DNA of 24,056 bases, taken from NCBI GenBank assembly GCA_023432565.1, contig JAEYUL010000054.1, positions 1 to 24,056 of the forward strand, in the 5' to 3' direction. The notes beneath the pieces are model-generated. The model had not been told where the DNA came from. It worked only from the letters and a program-made list of their open reading frames with translations, and did no database searches. Position 1 is the stretch's first letter. Each line of letters starts with the position of its first letter. The DNA is from Actinomycetes bacterium. Lineage in GTDB: Bacteria > Actinomycetota > Actinomycetes > Actinomycetales > Cellulomonadaceae. Below are positions 13,981 to 21,684 of this stretch, in pieces. A program made the translations under genes and the position numbers.

Positions 13981-15618
13981 TCAGCCGTAGTACTCGCCGT
14001 CGGCCATGACGCCCTTGGTGTACTCCCAGTGCCAGCGCTCGTACGGTCCGGAGCCGCCGGGCCGGGCCCAGGCGGGGTTCTCGAAGCCGTACGTCCCGGC
14101 GTTCTCGTTCAGCCAGGTCCAGCGGGCACCGGTCGTCATGGAGCTGCAGAAGTCGATCGCCAGGCCCCAGCCGTGGTTGCTCTTTCCGGGAGGGGCTGCC
14201 AGGCCGCCCTTGCGGGCCTTGACGCTGTACTGCTCCTGCAGCGTGCGGTAGCCGGACGCGATGCACATGTCCGCGCCGAACCGCGCGACGTAGACCGCGT
14301 TGAGCTCAGCAAGCGCGGAGGCGGCGTCGGCGCGCATCTGGGTGTGCCCGTCCCACAGCGCGCACAGGTCCTCACGGGCCAGTCGTCCGTTCTGCCCGGC
14401 GGGGCGGGCGGACGGGTCGCAGCCGGGCAGCGGCTGGCGGGACGCGTCGCGGCTGGCGAGCTCGGCGCCGCGGGCGTCGAGGATGGCGGAGTCGACGGTG
14501 GTCAGCGACGCGGGCGGCGCGACGGACAGCGGTGCGGCGGTCAGGGCCGACACGGTCGTCGGGAGCGTGCCGTGGTCGCTGGGCAGACCGGACAGCACGT
14601 CGGGGCTGCCGAGCGTGCCGCGCCCCAGCGGCACCGCGACCGTGACCGCGGCGAGCGCGCCGACGACACCGAAGCGCACGGCGTTGCGGCCCGCGCGGCT
14701 CAGCGCACGGGCCTGGGCGCGCACGACGTGCTCGGGTGTGCCGCGCTGCTCGCTGCCGGACACGGCGACCACGCGGGAGCTCTCGGCGTGCCGCTCGCGC
14801 GGCTCGACGGAGGGCAGGTGGGGTGCGTTCGGCTCGTCGCCGCCGGCGCTCTGGACCGTGGCGGTGGCGGCCAGCGCCTCGACGGGAACCGGCGGCTCGT
14901 CGAGTGCGACGAACGCGTCGAGCACGACGGTCTCGTCGGACAGCGGCGCGGCGGGTGCTGCGGGGGCGGGCGTCCGCTGGAAGGCCGCGGGTGCCGCGAT
15001 CGCCGCGGTCTCCGCGACCCGGGCGTCCGCGGCTGCGGGCGCCGGCGGGACGAACACCGCGGGCGCCACGGGCACGGCGGGCACGACCACGTGGGGTGCG
15101 GCCGCGTCGGTGGCCGAGGGCGCGCCGTGCGGCGGCGTGAGCGTGGCCGTCGCGGCCGGACGTGTGTCAGGTGCGTGGGCGACCGTGAGCCTCTCGGCGG
15201 GCACCCAGCTCGGGGTGTGCTGACCGGGGGCCGACGGCGTGCGCGCGGGCTGGGACCCGCTCGGCCGGGGGGCGGCCGAGCGGTCGCCGGGGGCGCCGTT
15301 GCGCGGGGCCGGACGTGCGTCGGGTCCGTGGTTGAACCCGCCCGAGGGGACGCCCGGCAGGGCGGTTCGGCCGACGCCGGCGGACGCGGAGACCGGGGAC
15401 GGAGTGGCCACGGAGCGGGACGTCGTCGAAGCCGTCACCGACGAGGCCGACGCGGACGAGGCGAGGCGCGGGGCCCAGGCGGGGTGGGCGGGCGGCTGCG
15501 CACCGCGCTCGGGGGCCAGGTGCGCGGCCGACCTCTGCGCGCGCTCTGCGGCGGCGCGCTCGGCCTCACGGATCTGACGACGGGTCAGCGGGGGCGCGTC
15601 ATGGCCTGGCTCGACCAC
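13981..15618 (-). CDS. M15-family D-Ala-D-Ala carboxypeptidase with long disordered N-terminus
   Basis: Probable membrane-anchored zinc peptidase acting on peptidoglycan stem peptides, 545 residues. Residues 1-310 are low-complexity and rich in Ala, Pro, Ser and Thr, after a start PLTRRQIREAERAAAE. One transmembrane helix follows at about 313-331 (VRFGVVGALAAVTVAVP). The C-terminal 130 residues are a VanY/M15 domain: SGYRTLQEQYS, SNHGWGLAIDF (zinc ligands His about 482 and Asp about 489) and ERWHWEY (third ligand His about 530). Helix and basic flank suggest the long region is cytoplasmic and the enzyme outside. GTG 15618 has GGGAGG 4 bases upstream, so the longer frame to 15711 is unlikely. 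A promoter lies upstream. Confidence 0.88.
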   Translation of the reverse strand: MVEPGHDAPPLTRRQIREAERAAAERAQRSAAHLAPERGAQPPAHPAWAPRLASSASASSVTASTTSRSVATPSPVSASAGVGRTALPGVPSGGFNHGPDARPAPRNGAPGDRSAAPRPSGSQPARTPSAPGQHTPSWVPAERLTVAHAPDTRPAATATLTPPHGAPSATDAAAPHVVVPAVPVAPAVFVPPAPAAADARVAETAAIAAPAAFQRTPAPAAPAAPLSDETVVLDAFVALDEPPVPVEALAATATVQSAGGDEPNAPHLPSVEPRERHAESSRVVAVSGSEQRGTPEHVVRAQARALSRAGRNAVRFGVVGALAAVTVAVPLGRGTLGSPDVLSGLPSDHGTLPTTVSALTAAPLSVAPPASLTTVDSAILDARGAELASRDASRQPLPGCDPSARPAGQNGRLAREDLCALWDGHTQMRADAASALAELNAVYVARFGADMCIASGYRTLQEQYSVKARKGGLAAPPGKSNHGWGLAIDFCSSMTTGARWTWLNENAGTYGFENPAWARPGGSGPYERWHWEYTKGVMADGEYYG

Positions 15619-15685
15619 AGCACCTCCCGAGACCCGGTGCCCGCCCGGACACGCGTTTGACCTGATGGACACGAAGCGCCCCGGC

Positions 15686-15711
15686 GTGCGGGACCGCCCC
15701 CTGGCCCGCAC
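15686..15711 (-). other. Small hairpin in the carboxypeptidase leader
   Basis: GTGCGGG (15686-15692) and CCCGCAC (15705-15711) form a 7-base stem with a 12-base loop inside the predicted leader of about 105 bases. I do not recognise a known riboswitch; in particular the leader is shorter than a c-di-AMP riboswitch, which precedes some actinobacterial cell-wall hydrolase genes. Confidence 0.35.
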
Positions 15712-15730
15712 CGTCGTCGGCGATCACGAA

Positions 15731-15759
15731 ACCATAACGGCTCACCCGCCGTCCTCCAA
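15731..15759 (-). promoter_or_regulatory. Promoter of the M15 carboxypeptidase gene
   Basis: On the minus strand TTGGAG (15754-15759) and TATGGT (15731-15736) are separated by exactly 17 bases, a good vegetative-type promoter. Transcription would begin near 15724, leaving about 105 bases before the GTG. The -10 overlaps GTTATGGTTTCGTGATC, which contains a loose direct repeat (GTTAT, GTGAT) with 11-base period; that resembles MtrA-type sites only weakly. Confidence 0.55.
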
Positions 15760-15763
15760 CCCC

Positions 15764-15968
15764 CTGGACGACCGTCCAGTCGATCGGAGGAACGCGCTCT
15801 CCGGTGCCGCCTCCCGACACGCCGGGCGACACGCCGCAGCGCCCCCGATTCGCGTCAGGCTCCCGACGGCGCGCGCGCCACCGAACCGGGACACAACCGG
15901 ACACCACGCCCATGTCGCCGTCATGTGTGAAGGTTTCGTGCCTCGTCGGTCGCCGGCGCCCCGGACCG
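15764..15968. other. Upstream part of the gap between the CBS gene and the carboxypeptidase
   Basis: The gap between the genes spans 15619-15968; its lower half holds the carboxypeptidase promoter and leader. The upper half contains a short inverted repeat (CTGGAC-4-GTCCAG, 15764-15779) and two imperfect direct repeats (AACCGGGACAC then AACCGGACAC, 15884-15904). I see no convincing gene. A terminator for the CBS gene would be expected here, but no long stem is obvious. Confidence 0.4.
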
Positions 15969-17024
15969 TCAGCTCCCTGGCCGGTCGGGCAGCGCGCCAC
16001 GCTGCATCGCGTCGCTGACCTCGCCGACGAGCTCCTCGAGGATGTCCTCGAGGAACACGACGCCGACGGCGCCGCTGTCGTCGTCGACGCGTGCCAGGTG
16101 GGTGCCCGTGCGCTGCATCGCCGCGAGGGTCTCCTCGATCTCGTCGTCCGGGCGGACCACCGCCAGCGCGCGCACGCGCCACCGGGGCACCGGCAGGTCG
16201 CGGTCGGCGTCCTCCGCGTACAGCACGTCCTTGAGGTGCAGGTAGCCGACGAGCTCGCCGTCGTCCCGCACCGGGAAGCGCGAGAAGCCCGTCCGGGCGA
16301 CCAGCGCCTCGACCTGCGACGGCGTGCTCGTCGGGTCGACCGCGACGAGCGCGTCCGCGGGAACCATGACCTGACGGGCGGTGCGGTCCGAGAACTCGAT
16401 GGCACCCGTGAGCAGGCCCTGCTCGTCGTCCAGGAGGCCCTCGGCCTGCGAGCGCTCCACGATCGACTGCACCTCCTGCGCCGTGAACGCCGAGGACACC
16501 TCGTCCTTGGGCTCGACCCCCACCAGCCGGAGCGCGTGGTTGGCGAGCCAGTTCAGCGCGACGATCACGGGGCGCACGATCCGGGCCACGACGACGAGCG
16601 CCGGGCCGAACCACATCACGGCTCGGTCCGGGCCGGAGACGGCCAGGTTCTTGGGGACCATCTCGCCGAGCACGACGTGCAGGTACACCACGACGAGCAG
16701 CGCCAGGACGAACGCCACGGGGTGCGTCCACGCCGACGGGATGCCCGCGGCGTGCAACGGGGCCTCGATCAGGTGGGCGATGGCCGGCTCCGCGACGACG
16801 CCGAGGCTCGTCGAGCACACGGTGATGCCGAGCTGGGCGCACGCGAGCATCAGCGAGACGTGCTCCATCGCCCACAGGACGGTGCGTGCGCGCCGGTCGC
16901 CGGCCGCGGCCAGCGGCTCGATCGCCGAGCGGCGCGCGGAGATGATCGCGAACTCGGCACCGACGAAGAACGCGTTGGCCGCCAGCAGCGCCACGGCGAT
17001 CAGCAACGCGGTGGTGCCGCTCAT
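15969..17024 (-). CDS. CNNM/CorC-type membrane protein with CBS domains (short form)
   Basis: A 351-residue membrane protein, often labelled hemolysin-like. It has an N-terminal DUF21/CNNM transmembrane domain (helices from residue 5, with VGAEFAIISARRSAIE, ACAQLGITVCSTSLG and LHVVLGEMVPKNLAV) and a pair of CBS domains (VMVPADALVAVDPTSTPSQV, FSRFPVRDDGELVGYLHLKDVLY, GVVFLEDILEELVGEVSD). The C-terminal CorC_HlyC domain of the upstream paralogue is missing, and this shorter build is common for the second member of such pairs. The family is tied to magnesium/divalent cation transport or homeostasis. ATG 17024 overlaps the upstream stop as ATGA, so both proteins are probably made together, perhaps as a heterodimer. 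Confidence 0.9.
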   Translation of the reverse strand: MSGTTALLIAVALLAANAFFVGAEFAIISARRSAIEPLAAAGDRRARTVLWAMEHVSLMLACAQLGITVCSTSLGVVAEPAIAHLIEAPLHAAGIPSAWTHPVAFVLALLVVVYLHVVLGEMVPKNLAVSGPDRAVMWFGPALVVVARIVRPVIVALNWLANHALRLVGVEPKDEVSSAFTAQEVQSIVERSQAEGLLDDEQGLLTGAIEFSDRTARQVMVPADALVAVDPTSTPSQVEALVARTGFSRFPVRDDGELVGYLHLKDVLYAEDADRDLPVPRWRVRALAVVRPDDEIEETLAAMQRTGTHLARVDDDSGAVGVVFLEDILEELVGEVSDAMQRGALPDRPGS

Positions 17025-18379
17025 CGCCAGCTCCTCGCGCGGCGCGGGGCGTCGCTGTCGTGGTGGTCGTCGCCGCCGCCGTGCGCCGCGGGCCACACGT
17101 GGACCCGCTCGACCCGGCGGCCGGCCATGCGCTCGACCTCGATGTGCACGCCGTCGACCTCGACCACGTCGCCGACCTGCGGGATCCGGCCGAGCCGGGC
17201 CATCACGAGTCCACCCAGGGTCTCGTACGGGCCGTCGTCGGGCACGACCAGCCCGGTGCGCTCCGCGAGCTCGTCGGGCCGCGTGACGCCCGCCAGGTGC
17301 CACGTGCCGTCGGCCCCTCGCGCGACGCCGGCCCGAGCGCGATCGTGCTCGTCGGCGACCTCTCCGACGAGCTCCTCCACGACGTCCTCGAGCGTCACGA
17401 CGCCCGACGTGCCGCCGTACTCGTCGACGACGACGGCCATCTGCATGCCGTGACCACGCAGCTCGACGAGCAGCGGGCCCAGGTGCACGGTCTCGGGGAC
17501 GCGCGGCACGTCGTCCATCAGCGCGGCGGCGGGCACCTCGTCGCGCTTCTCGAACGGCACGGCGACCACCCGGCGCAGGTGCACGAGCCCGACGATGTCG
17601 TCGCTGCCGTCACCGATCACCGGGAAGCGCGAGTGGCCCGTGCGGCGCGCCAGCGCGACGACGTCCGCCGCGCTCTCGTCCCGCCTGACCGCGACCATGC
17701 GCTGCCGGTCGGTCATGACGTCGACCGCGGTGAGCGTCTCGAAGTCCAACGAGTTGGTCAGCAGCGTCGCGGTCGACTCGTCCAGCGTGCCGACCTCGGC
17801 CGATCGACGCACGAGCGCCGCGAGCTCCTGCGGAGAGCGGCCGCCGGACAGCTCTTCACGCGGCTCGACCCCCATGCGGCGCAGCAACCAGTTGGCGCTG
17901 CCGTTGAAGAACGCGATGAGGTGACGCAGCCCGTGCGTGAACCCGCGCTGCAGCGGCGCGACGACACGGGCCGTGGCGTACGGGCTCGCGATCGCGAAGT
18001 TCTTCGGGATCAGCTCGCCGACGAGCATCGAGAAGCCGTTGACGAGCAGGACGGTCAGCACGACCGCCACCGTCGTGACCGCCGTGGCAGCCAGCGTGCC
18101 GGCGCCGAGCCAGTTGGACAGGAGCCGCTGCACGGCGGGCTGCGTGGTGTAGCCCAGGAGCACCGTGGTCGCGGTGATCCCGACCTGCGCGCCGGACAGC
18201 TGGGTCGACAGCGTGCGCAGGGACTTCAGGACGGACTGCCCTCGCCGGTCGTCGGCGCGCGTCTGCTTCTCCACGACTCCCGGGTCCAGCGTGACGAGGG
18301 AGAACTCCCCCGCGACGAAGATCGCGGTGCCGAGCGTGAGCAGCACGCCGAAGCCGACGAGCAACCAGTCGGTCAGCAT
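17021..18379 (-). CDS. CNNM/CorC-type membrane protein with CBS and CorC_HlyC domains
   Basis: A 452-residue paralogue of the following gene. It has a DUF21/CNNM membrane domain (residues about 1-170, with VAGEFSLVTLDPGVVE, SGAQVGITATTVLLGY and LVGELIPKNFAI), two CBS domains (VMTDRQRMVAVRRDES, HSRFPVIGDGSDDIVGLVHL, MAVVVDEYGGTSGVVTLEDVVEELVGE) and a C-terminal CorC_HlyC domain (GTWHLAGVTRPDELAERTGL to VEVDGVHIEVERMAGRRV), ending in a His/Asp-rich tail (GGGDDHHDSD). Function is probably divalent cation transport or sensing. The ATG at 18379 has no ribosome site; it overlaps the end of a possible upstream ORF. The frame stays open to 18469, but the family begins at MLTDW. Confidence 0.92.
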   Translation of the reverse strand: MLTDWLLVGFGVLLTLGTAIFVAGEFSLVTLDPGVVEKQTRADDRRGQSVLKSLRTLSTQLSGAQVGITATTVLLGYTTQPAVQRLLSNWLGAGTLAATAVTTVAVVLTVLLVNGFSMLVGELIPKNFAIASPYATARVVAPLQRGFTHGLRHLIAFFNGSANWLLRRMGVEPREELSGGRSPQELAALVRRSAEVGTLDESTATLLTNSLDFETLTAVDVMTDRQRMVAVRRDESAADVVALARRTGHSRFPVIGDGSDDIVGLVHLRRVVAVPFEKRDEVPAAALMDDVPRVPETVHLGPLLVELRGHGMQMAVVVDEYGGTSGVVTLEDVVEELVGEVADEHDRARAGVARGADGTWHLAGVTRPDELAERTGLVVPDDGPYETLGGLVMARLGRIPQVGDVVEVDGVHIEVERMAGRRVERVHVWPAAHGGGDDHHDSDAPRRARSWR

Positions 18380-18612
18380 GGGCGTGCCAGGCGAGTCGCC
18401 TGGGGCTCGAGCCCGCGGTCGAGGGGCTGCCGCGCACGTGGGCGACCAGCGCCGCGACGCGGCACGCACAAGGCGGTGCGGGCGGGCCGCTCGGGGGCGA
18501 CCCGGGATCTCAGGTGGGGGCCGGCTTCGTCGGACCCGGCCACCGCCTCGTCGACCGTGAGACGGGTCGAGGCGGTGGGGGTGGGACGCCGGCAGCTACT
18601 TGAGCTGCTCAT
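18373..18612 (-). CDS. Possible leader ORF overlapping the CNNM start
   Basis: A 79-codon reading frame starts at ATG 18612, nine bases after a near-consensus -10 (TATGAT), so its transcript would be almost leaderless. It ends with TGA at 18373-18375, across the ATG of the CNNM gene (overlap ATGCTGA). The product begins MSSSSSC and then has TRLTVDEAVAGSDEAG followed by an arginine-rich tail; I recognise no family. Third-position GC is about 82%, lower than in neighbouring genes, so it may be chance. If translated, it would supply ribosomes to the CNNM start, which has no site of its own. Confidence 0.35.
   Translation of the reverse strand: MSSSSSCRRPTPTASTRLTVDEAVAGSDEAGPHLRSRVAPERPARTALCVPRRGAGRPRARQPLDRGLEPQATRLARPC
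18387..18414. repeat. Two abutting palindromes before the CNNM start
   Basis: CCAGGCGA-G-TCGCCTGG (18387-18403) is a perfect palindrome with one central base. It abuts GGGCTCGAGCCC (18403-18414), a perfect 12-base palindrome. Both sit within 35 bases upstream of ATG 18379. They could be RNA hairpins that hide the start region or operator sites. Confidence 0.55.
18540..18578 (-). other. Leader hairpin upstream of the CNNM pair
   Basis: CCACCGCCTCG (18540-18550) pairs perfectly with CGAGGCGGTGG (18568-18578), 11 pairs with a 17-base loop that can add three more. It lies in the middle of the 235-base region transcribed before the CNNM gene. As the flanking genes are divergent, a terminator is not expected here, so a regulatory RNA structure is more likely. 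Confidence 0.45.
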
Positions 18613-18621
18613 AGTGGCGCC

Positions 18622-18627
18622 ATCATA
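18622..18627 (-). promoter_or_regulatory. Candidate -10 for the CNNM leader transcript
   Basis: TATGAT on the minus strand differs from TATAAT at one position, and it stands out in GC-rich DNA. No good -35 is seen (AGGACG at 17 bases). On the opposite strand TACGGT (18626-18631) overlaps it and could serve the divergent response regulator gene, so the two promoters may compete. Confidence 0.45.
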
Positions 18628-18697
18628 CGGTGCGTCCCCCAGCGCGTCCTGGTGCGCGTGAGGGGCTGGGGACGACGTGCTGTGCCAGGCTGGGACC

Positions 18698-19483
18698 ATG
18701 ACCACGGTGGGTGGACCCGCAGGCGGCACGGGTGGTGCCGTCCGCCCGGCGGGCGCGACGAAGGTGCTGGTCGTCGAGGACGAGCCCGCGATCGCCCAGG
18801 CGATCGTGCGGCGGCTCTCGGCCGAGGGCTGGTCCGTGGAGGCCGTGGGCGACGGGCTCGCGGGTGTCGAGGCTGCCGCGCGCCTCGCACCCGACGTGGT
18901 CGTGCTCGACGTCATGCTCCCCGGGATCGACGGGCTCGAGGTCTGCCGCCGGATCCAGGCCGCCCGCCCCGTCCCCGTCCTGATGCTGACCGCGCGCGAC
19001 GACGAGACCGACATGCTCATCGGACTGGGCGTGGGCGCCGACGACTACATGACCAAGCCGTTCTCGATGCGTGAGCTCGTCGCGCGCACCAAGGCCCTGC
19101 TGCGGCGCACCGAACGCGCCGCTCGCGCCGTCGAGCTGCAGGCCGCCGAGGCGCCTGCGCCGCCGATCACGATCGGTGACGTGACGATCGACAAGGCGCA
19201 GCGACGCGTCGTGCGGCACGGCGAGCAGGTGCACCTGACGCCCACGGAGTTCGACCTGCTCGTCGCGCTCGCGAACTCGCCACGCACCGTGCTGACGCGC
19301 GAGCGCCTGCTCGCGGAGGTGTGGGACTGGGTCGACGCGAGCGGCACGCGCACGGTCGACTCGCACGTCAAGGCGCTGCGGCGCAAGCTCGGCGCCGATC
19401 TGATCCGCACCGTCCACGGCGTCGGGTACGCGTTCGAGCCCGCCGTCCAGGACGCCGCGTCCGGCGAGGGCGCCGGCACCTGA
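18698..19483 (+). CDS. OmpR-family response regulator
   Basis: DNA-binding response regulator of 261 residues. After a 20-residue Gly/Ala-rich start comes a receiver domain with acidic pocket residues E27/D28, phosphoacceptor Asp71 (VVVLDVMLPGIDG), Thr98 (MLTARD) and Lys120 (TKPFS). The C-terminal winged helix is of OmpR/PhoB type: LTPTEFDLLVALANSPRTVLTRERLLAEVW and TVDSHVKALRRKLG with the VHGVGYAFE hairpin. ATG 18698 is preceded by AGGCTGGGACC; GTG 18677 is an alternative. The kinase gene starts 5 bases after its stop. It does not look like MtrA; target genes probably include the adjoining ABC exporter, but this is inferred from position. Confidence 0.93.
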   Translation: MTTVGGPAGGTGGAVRPAGATKVLVVEDEPAIAQAIVRRLSAEGWSVEAVGDGLAGVEAAARLAPDVVVLDVMLPGIDGLEVCRRIQAARPVPVLMLTARDDETDMLIGLGVGADDYMTKPFSMRELVARTKALLRRTERAARAVELQAAEAPAPPITIGDVTIDKAQRRVVRHGEQVHLTPTEFDLLVALANSPRTVLTRERLLAEVWDWVDASGTRTVDSHVKALRRKLGADLIRTVHGVGYAFEPAVQDAASGEGAGT

Positions 19484-19488
19484 CACGG

Positions 19489-20613
19489 ATGAGCAGCTCC
19501 CGCCAGGAGGCCAGGGCGAACCCTCGCCACGGGCGCGGCGCCCCGACCCGCTCGCGCCTGCCCGACGTGCGGCCGCTCGACCGGTTCCGCTCGATCAAGA
19601 TCAAGCTCGGCGTGCTGGTCGCCGCCACGGTGACGATGGCGTCGTTCATCACGTGGGTCGGGCTGTCGTACGAGCTGGGGCCGTCGCGGACCTTCCCGTT
19701 GGCGATCGTCATCTCCCTGGTGCTGACCCAGCTCCTCGCACGCGGCATGACGTCGCCGCTGCGGGAGATGACGCACGCCGCGCGCCGCATGGCCGCGGGC
19801 GACTACTCCCAGCGGGTGCGTGCGACGAGCGCCGACGAGGTCGGGCAGCTGGCCGAGGCGTTCAACACGATGGCCGACGACCTGCAGCAGGCGGACACCT
19901 TCCGCCGCGAGCTCGTCGCGAACGTCTCGCACGAGCTGCGCACTCCCGTGACGGCGTTGCAGGCCCAGCTCGAGAACATCGTCGACGGCGTCTCGCCGGC
20001 CGACCCCGCGACGATGGAGGCCGCGCTCGCGCAGACCGAGCGGCTGGGCCGGCTCGTGTCCTACCTGCTCGACCTGTCCCGGCTCGAGGCGGGCGACGTC
20101 CCGCTGCAGCTGACCGAGCTGCGCCTGGCGGACTTCCTGCGCGAGGCCGCGGACGCGGCCGCGCTCGTCGGGGCGTCGAAGAACCTGCGCTTCCCCGTGG
20201 ACGTCGAGCCGGAGGACCTGACCGTCCGCGCCGACCCCGAGCGACTGCACCAGGTGGTCGCGAACCTCCTGCACAACGCGGTGCGGCACTCGCCGCCCGA
20301 CGAGGAGGTGCGACTCGTCGCCCGCCGCGCGGGCGGGGACGTGCGGATCGACGTGGTGGACCACGGACCGGGCATCTCACCCGACCAGCGGGCGCAGGTG
20401 TTCGAGCGGTTCGTGCGCGGCAACTCCCCCGCGGCGACCGGTCAGGTCTCGACCGGGGGCACGGGACTCGGGCTGGCGATCGTGCGGTGGGCCGTGGAGC
20501 TGCACGGCGGGACCATCGAGGTCGCCGACGTGCCCGAGGGTTGCACCATGCGGGTGACGCTGCCCGGGGCGATCCGCCCACTCGCGGGTGGGCATTTGTT
20601 CTACCGAAACTAG
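19489..20613 (+). CDS. Sensor histidine kinase with very short extracellular loop
   Basis: A 374-residue HAMP-type sensor kinase partner of the preceding regulator. Two transmembrane helices (about 37-60 and 68-86) are joined by only about seven residues (YELGPSR), so there is no extracellular sensor domain. A HAMP linker follows (MTSPLREMTHAARRMAAGDYSQRV), then HisKA with His148 in NVSHELRTPVTALQAQLENI, and the HATPase domain with N-box ANLLHNAVRHS, G1 DHGPGIS and G2 GGTGLGLAIV. This build matches intramembrane-sensing kinases, which often report envelope stress through a neighbouring transporter. ATG 19489 is coupled to the upstream gene. Its TAG stop (20611-20613) lies inside the inverted repeat preceding the ABC genes. 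Confidence 0.93.
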   Translation: MSSSRQEARANPRHGRGAPTRSRLPDVRPLDRFRSIKIKLGVLVAATVTMASFITWVGLSYELGPSRTFPLAIVISLVLTQLLARGMTSPLREMTHAARRMAAGDYSQRVRATSADEVGQLAEAFNTMADDLQQADTFRRELVANVSHELRTPVTALQAQLENIVDGVSPADPATMEAALAQTERLGRLVSYLLDLSRLEAGDVPLQLTELRLADFLREAADAAALVGASKNLRFPVDVEPEDLTVRADPERLHQVVANLLHNAVRHSPPDEEVRLVARRAGGDVRIDVVDHGPGISPDQRAQVFERFVRGNSPAATGQVSTGGTGLGLAIVRWAVELHGGTIEVADVPEGCTMRVTLPGAIRPLAGGHLFYRN

Positions 20614-20626
20614 AACACAGTAGGGT
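20596..20626 (+). promoter_or_regulatory. Promoter with operator-like dyad before the ABC exporter genes
   Basis: TGTTCTA (20597-20603) and TAGAACA (20611-20617) form a perfect inverted repeat with a 7-base centre. It overlaps a possible -35 TTGTTC (20596-20601); TAGGGT (20621-20626) follows after 19 bases as -10. The -10 ends 8 bases before ATG 20635, so the ABC transcript could be leaderless. The dyad is an AT-rich island in GC-rich DNA and is placed to act as an operator. I cannot name the binding protein; it is not a standard LexA box, whose half-sites face the other way. Confidence 0.6.
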
Positions 20627-20634
20627 GCCGTGCC

Positions 20635-21684
20635 ATGAGCCAGGCATCCCCTCCCACACCGGGCCGGCCAGACGCCGGTCCACCACGCCCTGCCACGGAC
20701 GGAGTCGTCCGGGTGGAGCACCTGACCAAGACGTTCGGTACGGGACCGGGCGCCGTGCGCGCCGTCGACGACCTCTCCTTCGAGGTCCGTCCCGGGCGCG
20801 TCACCGGCTTCCTCGGCCCGAACGGCGCGGGCAAGACGACGACCCTGCGGATGCTGCTCGGCCTCGTCTCGCCGACCAGCGGCACCGCGACCGTCGGCGG
20901 CCGCCGCTACGACCAGATCGAGCGCCCGGCGCACGTCGTCGGTGCCGCGCTGGAGGCCGCGAGCTTCCACCCCGGCCGCACGGCCCGCGACCACCTGCGC
21001 GTGTACGCGCCCCAGGTGGGTGTGCCCGACGCGCGTGCCGACGAGGTGCTCGCGCTGGTCGGCCTCGCGGACGTGGCGCGTCGACGCGTCGGCGGGTTCT
21101 CCCTCGGCATGCGGCAGCGCCTGGCGCTGGCCACCACGCTGCTCGGCGACCCGCCCGTCCTGCTGCTCGACGAGCCCGCCAACGGCCTGGACCCCGAGGG
21201 CATCGCCTGGTTGCGCGGCTTCCTGCGCGCGCTCGCCCGTGAGGGACGCACCGTGCTGGTCTCGAGCCACGTGCTGTCCGAGGTGGAGCAGACGGTCGAC
21301 GACGTCGTGATCATCGCGCGCGGCCGGCTCGTGCACGCCTCGCCGCTGGCGGACCTGGCGCGCCTGGCCCGCCCTCGCGTGAGCGTCGCGGGGCCGGACG
21401 GCACCGCTCTCGACGCGCTCGTCGCCGCCCAGGGATGGGCCGTGGGCACGCGGACGGCCGACGGCCAGGCCGCGTCGTACGAGCTGCTCGACGTCGAGGC
21501 GGCGCACGTCGGCGCCGCCGCGTTCGCCCAGCGCGTCGAGCTGCACCGCCTCACCGGCCACGACGTCGGGCTCGAGGACCTGTTCCTCCAGCTCACCGCG
21601 CCACCCCAGGCGGACCCGGCCGCGGCCCAGCCCGGCCCGGCGTACGCGACGCCCACCGACGCCCCCCAGGGAGGTGCGCGATGA
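20635..21684 (+). CDS. ABC exporter ATP-binding protein (BcrA/DrrA-like)
   Basis: ATPase of a two-part ABC exporter, 349 residues. A Pro-rich start of about 23 residues leads into an ATPase domain with Walker A GPNGAGKTT (61-69), signature FSLGMRQR (about 155-162), Walker B VLLLDEPANGLDPEG (about 175-189) and the switch histidine in VLVSSHVLSE. The sequence is of the CcmA/BcrA group, which works with a separate ABC-2 permease and is often involved in lantibiotic, bacitracin or drug export. The C-terminal 100 residues form the extension typical of this group. It follows the kinase gene after 21 bases and overlaps the permease start as ATGA. Substrate is unknown. Confidence 0.93.
   Translation: MSQASPPTPGRPDAGPPRPATDGVVRVEHLTKTFGTGPGAVRAVDDLSFEVRPGRVTGFLGPNGAGKTTTLRMLLGLVSPTSGTATVGGRRYDQIERPAHVVGAALEAASFHPGRTARDHLRVYAPQVGVPDARADEVLALVGLADVARRRVGGFSLGMRQRLALATTLLGDPPVLLLDEPANGLDPEGIAWLRGFLRALAREGRTVLVSSHVLSEVEQTVDDVVIIARGRLVHASPLADLARLARPRVSVAGPDGTALDALVAAQGWAVGTRTADGQAASYELLDVEAAHVGAAAFAQRVELHRLTGHDVGLEDLFLQLTAPPQADPAAAQPGPAYATPTDAPQGGAR

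Noticed and set aside
13858..15660. 600-codon plus-strand frame opposite the carboxypeptidase
   Set aside because: It is Gly/Arg/Val-rich mirror sequence of an Ala/Pro-rich region, with no domain.
15619..15730. Possible c-di-AMP riboswitch before the cell-wall peptidase
   Set aside because: Such riboswitches do precede some actinobacterial wall hydrolases, but this leader is only about 105 bases and I do not see the conserved core.
15725..15741. MtrA-like direct repeat GTTAT-6-GTGAT at the carboxypeptidase promoter
   Set aside because: Spacing resembles MtrA sites but the half-sites match poorly, and the response regulator in this window is not MtrA.
17060..18661. 533-codon plus-strand frame
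   Set aside because: It is antisense to the CNNM/CorC gene, whose CBS and CorC domains are clear.
20597..20617. LexA (SOS) box reading of the TGTTCTA/TAGAACA dyad
   Set aside because: Gram-positive SOS boxes have GAAC followed by GTTC with a 4-base centre; here the half-sites face the other way (GTTC then GAAC) with a longer spacing.
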